Assembly (NCBI GenBank): GCA_964645765.1
Contig: CAZYBE010000058.1
Span: forward strand, 1 to 12,292
Reading direction: 5' to 3'
DNA from: CAZGMN01 sp964645765
Lineage (GTDB): Bacteria; Acidobacteriota; Aminicenantia; Aminicenantales; Aminicenantaceae
Length of the DNA: 12,292 nucleotides
Below the pieces are notes generated by a model. That model saw only the letters and a program-made list of their open reading frames with translations. It ran no database searches and had not been told where the DNA came from. A program made the position numbers and the translations under genes. Each line of letters starts with the position of its first letter. Positions within the stretch are counted from its first letter, which is position 1. Shown here piece after piece: positions 1 through 5,707 of this stretch.

Positions 1-640
1 TCATGTGACAGACATGGATCACCTTCGTCCGCGGCGTCACCTGCTGCTCCACCAGTCGGTAGAACTGGTCGAGCGGCACGGGCGGGGCGGGAAGCTGGAC
101 GATCTTGAGCACGATGCCCTCGCGCTTCTCGCGCTGTTTCCACGAGCTGATCAGCCGTGGGTAGTCCTGGTTGGTGATGACCACCTCGTCACCGCGCTTC
201 AAATCGAGGCCCATGATCGGGATCTGGCCTGCCTCCGTTCCGCCGCGGCAGATGACGAGCTCTTCGGAATCGCAGCCCAGGTGGGACGCCAGCCGCCGCC
301 TGCAGCTCTCGATTTCTCTCGAGAGGATGGCCATCGAGTGCCACGCGGCGTTGCCCGAAAACTCGCTGTGCCGGCGGACGGCGTCCTGGACGATCCGAAG
401 GCCGTTCTGGATGGTGCCGTTGTTCAGATTGATGATATTGCGGTCTTCGGTGAATGCCTGCTGGACTTCGAACCAGAAGTCCTCGTTGGCCGCGACCTCT
501 TCGGGACTCAGGTCGGCCGTGTCGCGTCCCGCCTCGAGAATCCGTTCGAGAATGTTGTCACGCGCGCCGGCCAGCATGCCGACGCTGACCGCACAGTTCC
601 GAAGGAAATCACGTCTGTTCAAATCACATTTGTTCCACAT
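1..640 (-). CDS. Tat-exported class V aminotransferase-fold protein, N-terminal part (cut by window edge)
   Basis: Reading the minus strand from the ATG at 640 gives an open frame of 213 codons that runs off the window. Residues 1-25 look like a twin-arginine signal (NRRDFLRNC at 8-16, then a short hydrophobic stretch ending near MLAGA), so the protein is probably exported folded. The rest follows the N-terminal half of PLP-dependent class V aminotransferases of the isopenicillin-N-epimerase/cysteine-desulfurase-like type: INLNNG (70-75), IESCRRRLASHLGCDSEEL (110-128), LDLKRGDEVVITNQDYPRL (145-163), TPRTKVIHVCH (202-212). The PLP lysine would lie beyond the edge. Where relatives often have an N-A-S-E-A-like motif, this protein has CRGGTEAG (131-138). 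AGGAGG at 645-650 with a 4-nt spacer supports the start. The gene is visibly GC-richer than the downstream operons. The substrate is unknown. Confidence 0.85.
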   Translation of the reverse strand, partial: MWNKCDLNRRDFLRNCAVSVGMLAGARDNILERILEAGRDTADLSPEEVAANEDFWFEVQQAFTEDRNIINLNNGTIQNGLRIVQDAVRRHSEFSGNAAWHSMAILSREIESCRRRLASHLGCDSEELVICRGGTEAGQIPIMGLDLKRGDEVVITNQDYPRLISSWKQREKREGIVLKIVQLPAPPVPLDQFYRLVEQQVTPRTKVIHVCHM

Positions 641-964
641 ATTGCCTCCTTGGGGATAGATAACATAATGATGTGATGGGGGATAGGAGTCTGCTTTTTC
701 TGTACGCTCGCGATATTTCCTCCTGAGCCGCAAAACCCTACTCCCATGCACGAAAAAATTGTATTCGCTGCTGATGATGGATGTCAAGAACGAAGAAACT
801 TAACTTTTCCCAACAAAACTTTGATAACATCGTGTTGCGCTGGTCACAGCGTCATAAATAGTCATATTTCCAAAGGGAACTCCAAAACCGTTCAACACGC
901 GGCACAGTTTATCGAGAATGGCGACTCGAGGTGCATTGTTGGGGCGCCCGAGCCTAGCGATCAC
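641..964. other. Non-coding gap of 324 bp
   Basis: This gap separates two minus-strand genes. It contains the leader and predicted promoter of the aminotransferase-like gene (758-787). A small perfect hairpin (CGCTG/CAGCG, 4-nt loop) lies around 838-851, with no T-run after it. A long plus-strand frame crosses the gap, but it continues antisense through the secreted-protein gene, has no ribosome binding site and resembles no known family, so I treat it as non-coding. Nothing else is evident. Confidence 0.5.
758..787 (-). promoter_or_regulatory. Predicted sigma-70 promoter of the aminotransferase-like gene
   Basis: On the minus strand TTGACA (787-782, perfect -35) is followed after 18 nt by TACAAT (763-758, one mismatch to the -10 consensus). 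Transcription would start near 751, leaving a leader of about 110 nt before the ATG at 640. The gene therefore probably has its own promoter rather than depending on the gene upstream. Confidence 0.55.
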
Positions 965-1651
965 TTAGAGGATTTTGCCGTATCTCATCAAGACGAATTC
1001 ATCGTCACGAATGAGCCCCACGCCCGGGGCATATACTTTTTCGCTCGTGCCGCTTTCAACCGCGCTTGTCTCTTTGATGCGGAGGCAGTGCTGGAATGTC
1101 CCAGCAGGTGTTTTCATCTCAACATCCATGGCAACCACCTCGACGCGGTCCATTGCGATTTTAGGAGCAAGCTCTTGATAGTATTTATCCCCGACCTTGG
1201 GACGGCCGGGCATCATCAGCCCGAACCTGGCCCCTTCAACGCCCGCGAGCCAGGCCCCTTCATGGTTGACGACCTTCCCTTTTTTATAGATGTCCACTTC
1301 CTCGCCGAAATAATAAACGTCGAGTGTTGTCTTATCGATGGCAAAGAAGTTGCGCGAGACCTCGAGCAGCTGCCCTTTCTTTTCTTCCCGCTCCTCGACA
1401 ACTCTCGTCGTTACTCCGTCCACGGTTTTCGTCTCGGAGAGGACCGTAATCGTGAGGGTCGTCCCGCGGTCCGTGAACTGGAGGAGGTAGCCGGGTTCCA
1501 GAATAAAAAACATATTCCGGCCGGTGTCGGCGAGATTGGCCTTGTCGACGGGGAATACGTCCTTCCATTGTGAGACAGTTTGGCCATCTGCCCAAACGAC
1601 GAGAAACACAGAAAGGATTAGAATGCCCAACTCAATTGTTCTTCCTCTCAT
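965..1651 (-). CDS. Secreted protein of unknown function (228 aa)
   Basis: I do not recognise a named family. Residues 1-23 form a clear Sec signal peptide: MRGR, a hydrophobic core (LGILILSVFLVVW), then a likely cleavage after ADG. There is no lipobox cysteine. The mature part is a beta-rich domain of about 205 residues with no further membrane segment. It has alternating hydrophobic/charged strands (YLLQFTDRGTTLTITVLSET) and ends in KVYAPGVGLIRDDEFVLMRYG, the kind of closing segment seen in uncharacterised secreted or periplasmic proteins where a tracked compound or surface property is scored. A periplasmic location is inferred. The start is supported by AAGGAGG at 1657-1663 with a 5-nt spacer. 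The gene begins 70 nt after the dtd stop and may share its transcript. A weak hairpin (1683-1698) followed by CTATTTT lies between them and could partly terminate. Confidence 0.75.
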   Translation of the reverse strand: MRGRTIELGILILSVFLVVWADGQTVSQWKDVFPVDKANLADTGRNMFFILEPGYLLQFTDRGTTLTITVLSETKTVDGVTTRVVEEREEKKGQLLEVSRNFFAIDKTTLDVYYFGEEVDIYKKGKVVNHEGAWLAGVEGARFGLMMPGRPKVGDKYYQELAPKIAMDRVEVVAMDVEMKTPAGTFQHCLRIKETSAVESGTSEKVYAPGVGLIRDDEFVLMRYGKIL

Positions 1652-1721
1652 GCGCGCCTCCTTAGGGATAATCGGAAAATAGCGGCATCCAAGCGCCGAT
1701 ATCTGCTCTAAGCTATCATTC

Positions 1722-2165
1722 TTATATCAAAGAAGAAAGAATAAAGGTCACAGGCCCGTCATTGACCAGATGGACCTCCATCAGAGCACCGAAAACCCCA
1801 GTTTCGACCTTGATGCCCTTTTTCTTGATTAGCTCCACGAAATAGGAAAAAAGCCTTTCCGCTCTCTCAGGCGCCTCAGCATTGTCGAAGCTCGGCCTTC
1901 GCCCTTTCTTTACTGAAGCTGCAAGCGTGAACTGAGAAACAGCCAGGACTTCTCCCTTGACATCCAGCAGGGATAAATTCATCTTCCCCTCTTCGTCCGG
2001 GAAAATCCTAAGCTCTGCGGTTTTATTGGCCAGGTATTGAGCGTCTTCCTCAGAATCACCCTTCTCGATTCCAACCAGAAGACAGACTCCTTTGCTTATC
2101 TTCCCTCTGACCTTCTGCTCGACTTCTACTGCAGCCTGTTTGACTCTCTGCAGCACAATCTTCAT
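1722..2165 (-). CDS. dtd: D-aminoacyl-tRNA deacylase
   Basis: The enzyme hydrolyses D-aminoacyl-tRNAs (and glycyl-tRNA-Ala in known members) in the cytoplasm, recycling tRNA charged with the wrong chirality. The 147-residue length is the family norm. The N-terminus MKIVLQRVKQAAVEV is typical. The two active-site signatures are intact: SQFTL at 77-81, which includes the catalytic-site Thr80, and NDGPVT at 135-140, the motif that carries the cross-subunit Gly-cisPro dipeptide in the homodimer. RRPSF at 89-93 is also conserved. The ATG overlaps the murJ stop by 4 nt (2162-2165), so the two genes are likely cotranscribed and translationally coupled. Pairing this tRNA quality-control gene with murJ has no obvious functional logic beyond a housekeeping operon. 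Confidence 0.96.
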   Translation of the reverse strand: MKIVLQRVKQAAVEVEQKVRGKISKGVCLLVGIEKGDSEEDAQYLANKTAELRIFPDEEGKMNLSLLDVKGEVLAVSQFTLAASVKKGRRPSFDNAEAPERAERLFSYFVELIKKKGIKVETGVFGALMEVHLVNDGPVTFILSSLI

Positions 2166-3751
2166 CCGTTTCCCCCTTCCTTGAAAACTTGCTTACGAGA
2201 AAAAATTTCTCTCAAATTTTTCAAGTCTTCACGGTTTAAGAGCAAGCTCAAAATAAAATAAATTATCATGCCCAGGACAATGGCCGAGATTAAAAGCCCA
2301 AGCTGAGAAGAGAAGGCAAGGCGTTGGAATCCAGAACGGGCGATAAGAAGCCAAACAAATCCTCCCATTAAAGCAGCAGAAATCGAGGATTTTGCTACCG
2401 ATAAGAGCAGCTCCCTTTTCTCGACCCTTCCTATCTTCCTTTCCAATAGAAAGAAAAGGAGGACAAAATTCAAGAAGGAAGAAAGAGAAAGGGCAAACGC
2501 AATCCCCCCCACCCTGAGCGGATTCATCAAGATCAGGGATAAAGAGATATAGCTCAACATGACAAAAATGGCGACGATAACAGGAGTCCTGGTATCCTTG
2601 AGAGAATAAAAAGAAGGAGCCAAGATTTTTACGCCGGAGATAAAGGGCAGCCCGAAGGAAAAAAAGAGCAAGCAGGTTGAGGTCATGGAAGTTGATTGAG
2701 CGTTGAAAACTCCTCTTTGAAAAAGCACTTGAACGATAGGCCGGCTCAGAGCGAGCAATCCAGCCATGGCTGGAATCGTCACCAGAAACGCCAGCTTCAA
2801 GGAAAAAATAAGGGTTTTCTTCATGCCCGGAATATCGCCCTGGGCAGCCAAATCAGAGAAGGTGGGAAGAAGAGCGATAGAGAGGGCGATGGAAAACAAG
2901 CCGAGGGTGATTTCTTCGATTCTTGATGAGTAATAAAGGGAAGAGACGCTCCCTTCCTCCAATGAAGAGGCCATCATCCGGCTGATTGCAAAATTAACCT
3001 GATAGATGCCTGCGCCAAATATGCCAGGAATCAAGAGACTTGTCACCTTGCGGATTGCGGGATGGGAGAAGGAGAGCATCGGTTTGAAGCGCATTCCTCT
3101 CCGCCAGAGAAAGGGAATCTGAAAGGCGAGCTGAAAGATGCCGCCGACAACTACACCTGCAGCGAAAACAAACGCAGGCTCTTCCACCTTTCTGGCAAAA
3201 AGCAAAGCCGCACTGATAATTGCCAGGTTAAGAAGCACCGGAGTAAAGGCCGGGACGAAAAATTTATAGAAAGAATTCAAAATAGCGCCGGCCAAAGCAG
3301 CCAGGCTTATCAAACAGATGTAAGGGAACATTATCCGCGTAAGGACAATCGTCAGCTCCCACTTGCCCTGAGCTCCCTTGAAGCCGTAGGCAATGATTTT
3401 GACCAGGAAAGGAGAAAACACAACTCCCAAAACAGCCAGCAGGACGATGATCAAAGTCAGGTCAAAAAAGAAGGCGTTGGCAAACTTCCAGAGCTCCTCT
3501 CTCGATTTATCCTTTTTCAACTGGGTGAAAACAGGAACAAAGGCGGCTGTCATCGCTCCCTCAGCGGTCAACCGTCTCAGCAGATTGGGAATGATGTAGG
3601 CGATGCTAAAAGCATCCATGCTTCCGCTTGTTCCCAGGTAAAAGGCCTGGATCATGTCCCTGAGGTAACCCAAAATTCTGCTCAGCAGAGTGGGAGCAGC
3701 TACGGCAAAAGTTGATTGGATTATTTTCCGATTCCTGTCCTTCTCTTCCAT
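2162..3751 (-). CDS. murJ: Lipid II flippase MurJ (MviN)
   Basis: This polytopic inner-membrane protein of the MOP superfamily moves lipid II across the membrane for peptidoglycan synthesis. The 529-residue product is close to usual length and shows about 14 hydrophobic segments. The N-terminal signature is intact: SRILGYLRD, then MDAFSIAYIIPNLLRR and LTAEGAMTAAFVPVF. This includes the arginines and aspartate that line the central cavity in characterised MurJ. I chose the ATG at 3751 (MEEKDRNRK). The frame stays open to 3859, but a start there would lie inside the divergent rpsT gene and add a non-conserved, non-hydrophobic extension. The Shine-Dalgarno is weak (GAGAAGAGG, very close to the ATG). 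The C-terminus is polar and overlaps dtd by 4 bp. No strong promoter is evident on this strand. Confidence 0.95.
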   Translation of the reverse strand: MEEKDRNRKIIQSTFAVAAPTLLSRILGYLRDMIQAFYLGTSGSMDAFSIAYIIPNLLRRLTAEGAMTAAFVPVFTQLKKDKSREELWKFANAFFFDLTLIIVLLAVLGVVFSPFLVKIIAYGFKGAQGKWELTIVLTRIMFPYICLISLAALAGAILNSFYKFFVPAFTPVLLNLAIISAALLFARKVEEPAFVFAAGVVVGGIFQLAFQIPFLWRRGMRFKPMLSFSHPAIRKVTSLLIPGIFGAGIYQVNFAISRMMASSLEEGSVSSLYYSSRIEEITLGLFSIALSIALLPTFSDLAAQGDIPGMKKTLIFSLKLAFLVTIPAMAGLLALSRPIVQVLFQRGVFNAQSTSMTSTCLLFFSFGLPFISGVKILAPSFYSLKDTRTPVIVAIFVMLSYISLSLILMNPLRVGGIAFALSLSSFLNFVLLFFLLERKIGRVEKRELLLSVAKSSISAALMGGFVWLLIARSGFQRLAFSSQLGLLISAIVLGMIIYFILSLLLNREDLKNLREIFSRKQVFKEGGNG

Positions 3752-3791
3752 CCTCTTCTCACAATGGGAAATACTTTTATATCCGCAAGCG

Positions 3792-3820
3792 TTGACTTTA
3801 GAGAGCGGATATCTTATCAT
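3792..3820 (+). promoter_or_regulatory. Predicted sigma-70 promoter of rpsT
   Basis: TTGACT (3792-3797) and TATCAT (3815-3820) are separated by exactly 17 nt. Each differs from consensus at a single base, and they sit directly upstream of the rpsT ribosome binding site. Transcription would start near 3827, giving a leader of fewer than 20 nt. That leaves little room for the 5'-leader autoregulation known for S20 in enterobacteria. Confidence 0.75.
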
Positions 3821-3844
3821 AGCTACTTCAAAAAGGAGAGAAAG

Positions 3845-4120
3845 ATGGTCCGTCACCATTCAGCCATTAGACAATGGAAGCGGAGTCTGCGCAGGGCTGA
3901 GGTAAACAAAAAAAATAAATCCGCGCTTCGCAGCCAGGTAAAAAAATTGAGAGATGCGATCGAGAAAAAAGACAAAGAGGCTGCCCAAGAGCTTCTCTCC
4001 AAGACCTTTGCCGTCATCGATAAATCAGTCAAAAAGGGAGCCATTCACCCCAACAAAGGCAATAGATACAAATCAAGGTTGAGCCGCCAGGCTGGACTGA
4101 TTGCCCCCCCTTCTAAGTAA
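3845..4120 (+). CDS. rpsT: Small ribosomal subunit protein bS20
   Basis: S20 binds 16S rRNA early in 30S assembly. The 91-residue protein is very basic and almost entirely helical, as expected for the family (usually 83-90 aa). Typical segments are HHSAIRQWKRSLRRAEVNKKNKSALRS (given here in parts: HHSAIRQWKRSLRR at 4-17, NKKNKSALRS at 21-30), SVKKGAIHPNKGNRYKSRLSR near 61-81 in the conserved K-G-x-I-H-x-N pattern, and a short C-terminal tail. The ATG at 3845 is preceded by AAGGAG (3833-3838) with a 6-nt spacer. Upstream in-frame codons lie before the predicted promoter and are not coding. The gene runs opposite to its neighbours and its last 8 bp overlap the end of holA. Confidence 0.95.
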   Translation: MVRHHSAIRQWKRSLRRAEVNKKNKSALRSQVKKLRDAIEKKDKEAAQELLSKTFAVIDKSVKKGAIHPNKGNRYKSRLSRQAGLIAPPSK

Positions 4121-5186
4121 TCCTTTCTTTCTTGCGAAGGCTGCAATAGCGAAAAATAAAGCTCTCGAGAAGAGTTTGAGTAGAGAGAGGAGTTGTCTTT
4201 ATTTTTAGGTCGACCTCTTCGAGCTCAGCCAGGATACGATTCAAATCTTGCATCGAAAATTTTTCCACCAAAGAAAAGAATTCCTTGAATTTGTCCAGAT
4301 AAAATTTCCCTAATTTCTCATGAATCTGGGGCTTCAGCTCCCTGAAAACTTCTTTCTTATCGACGTTCTTCTCCCGCAGCAGGATCTTGGCCAGAAAAAT
4401 ATCCCGGAAAAACCTGCCAATTGAGCCCAGAATATATTCAGGCTTGGTTCCTTCTTTAAAGAGGCTATTCAGAACGATCAGGCTTTGCTTAATATCAGCC
4501 TTTACCAGGCTGTCGGCAATCTCCCAATCATGAAAAGTTTTAATCCAGCCAGAAACCTGATTGACATCGTCCAAATCGACAACTTCTTTTTCGCCCACGA
4601 ATGTCACAAGCTTTTCTACCTCGTTGTTCACCCTTCTCAGGTCTCTTCCGGTAAGCTCCTCCAATCTCATTGATGCTTCTGAGGTCACTCTCTTTCCCTG
4701 CGATAAAAACCTCTTATCCATCCAGGCGTAGAGAGCCCTTTCTCTTAAAGGCCTTAGCTCCTTGACAAGAGCCGTCGAAGAAGGAAGCCCTGAAAAAAAC
4801 CTGTGAAGGGATGAATTTTTGTTGAGTTTCCCGGAAAAAATGATGACCAGCACAGTTTTCAGAGAAGGAGAAGAAAAATAGCCCTTCAATATCTTCTGCT
4901 CTTCCGAAGAAACGCTTTCCTTCCTTCCTTTGGAAATCTCAACAACGACTATCCGCCATGGCGAAAGAAAGAAAGGAATTGTTCTGGCCAAGTCGATAAT
5001 CTCTGCCCATGAGCTTTCTTCGAGGTCGAACCTCTCCAGGTTTAAATCCTGAACCTCGGCTGGAATCAAGGCTTCTTTGAGGCTGCGGCTGAACTCAAAA
5101 GCAAGAAAAGTCTCCTCTCCATGAAAAAAATAACAGGGGAGGAGAGTGTCTTCCTTGATTTCGCCGTTGAGGAGAAAACTATACAC
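4113..5186 (-). CDS. holA: DNA polymerase III subunit delta (clamp loader)
   Basis: Delta is the clamp-opening subunit of the polymerase III clamp loader. The 357-residue product is slightly longer than usual. It shows the N-terminal nucleotide-fold segment CYFFHGEETFLAFEF (18-32), the middle region ending in the family-typical pattern GRDLRRVNNEVEKLVTFVG, and the DVNQVSGWIKTFHDWEIADSL region preceding the C-terminal collar helices. As in other delta subunits, no functional Walker A is present. The start is GTG at 5186. An in-frame TAG, which is the lptE stop, lies only one codon upstream and no ATG occurs nearby downstream, so GTG is effectively forced. The gene is last in the leuS-lptE-holA cluster. 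Its TAG stop lies within the rpsT end, tail to tail. Confidence 0.93.
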   Translation of the reverse strand: MYSFLLNGEIKEDTLLPCYFFHGEETFLAFEFSRSLKEALIPAEVQDLNLERFDLEESSWAEIIDLARTIPFFLSPWRIVVVEISKGRKESVSSEEQKILKGYFSSPSLKTVLVIIFSGKLNKNSSLHRFFSGLPSSTALVKELRPLRERALYAWMDKRFLSQGKRVTSEASMRLEELTGRDLRRVNNEVEKLVTFVGEKEVVDLDDVNQVSGWIKTFHDWEIADSLVKADIKQSLIVLNSLFKEGTKPEYILGSIGRFFRDIFLAKILLREKNVDKKEVFRELKPQIHEKLGKFYLDKFKEFFSLVEKFSMQDLNRILAELEEVDLKIKTTPLSTQTLLESFIFRYCSLRKKERIT

Positions 5187-5189
5187 TCC

Positions 5190-5699
5190 CTAAAATCCTT
5201 CCAAGATGGTGCTGACCAGGCTTCTGGCAAATTTTTCGGCAATAGCCTCCAGAGCTTCTGATTCCACGCTCTCAAAATCTGTTCCTTGGGGCACTTCGTA
5301 TTCTCCCTGATAGACAAAATGTGGATTGGAAAAGACAACCTTCTGATTGACCAAATCTCTGAGGGTAATGCTGGCAATAATAGTGATGTTATATCTGTCT
5401 GCTGAGGCATCTCTGGAAAAAGCGATAGGCGTGACGCTGAAGGAAGTGATTTCGCCGAGAAGCACTGCATCCGCAGAAGTCATATCGCCGCTGATACCGA
5501 CTTTCCCTCTGGCGACAATTTCATCGATGACTTTCTTGGTCAACTTCACGTCCAGCTCAAAGCGTGTGGTCAAATTCTTAAACATGGGAATGTTCATTTT
5601 CTTGATATGGCTGGGAAGAAAGCTCCCTGTCCCGCGCAGACGGTATGCGCAGTGAATGATGAAGAGACAGCAGAAGAGAGCGAAAAAAATCTTTTTCAT
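5190..5699 (-). CDS. lptE: LPS-assembly lipoprotein LptE
   Basis: LptE plugs the LptD barrel and helps place lipopolysaccharide in the outer leaflet of the outer membrane. The 169-residue protein starts with a short basic, hydrophobic signal (MKKIFFALFCCLFII) and Cys17 followed by AYRLRG, the usual start of mature LptE. The rest matches the family: an N-terminal strand with IPMFKNLTTRFELDVKLTK, a D-A-V-L-L-G-E-I strand (DAVLLGEITSFSV), the ITIIASITLRDL strand, and a C-terminal helix (EALEAIAEKFARSLVSTIL). The lipobox is imperfect because His16 occupies -1 where Gly/Ala/Ser is normal. The gene begins 8 nt after the leuS stop, with no strong ribosome binding site, so coupling to leuS translation is likely. 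The leuS-lptE-holA order is common in diderm bacteria. Confidence 0.87.
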   Translation of the reverse strand: MKKIFFALFCCLFIIHCAYRLRGTGSFLPSHIKKMNIPMFKNLTTRFELDVKLTKKVIDEIVARGKVGISGDMTSADAVLLGEITSFSVTPIAFSRDASADRYNITIIASITLRDLVNQKVVFSNPHFVYQGEYEVPQGTDFESVESEALEAIAEKFARSLVSTILEGF

Positions 5700-5707
5700 T
5701 GCAGTGC

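Noticed and set aside
5..676. Long plus-strand open frames over the left end
   Set aside because: They are antisense to the aminotransferase-like gene, which has a Tat signal, family motifs, a ribosome binding site and a promoter. High GC keeps the opposite strand open by chance.
746..1573. 275-codon plus-strand open frame
   Set aside because: It mostly mirrors the secreted-protein gene. It has no ribosome binding site and no recognisable domain, while the minus-strand gene has a signal peptide and strong AAGGAGG.
3752..3859. N-terminal extension of murJ by 36 residues
   Set aside because: It would start inside rpsT, spans the rpsT promoter, and adds residues unlike MurJ. The M at 3751 fits the family.
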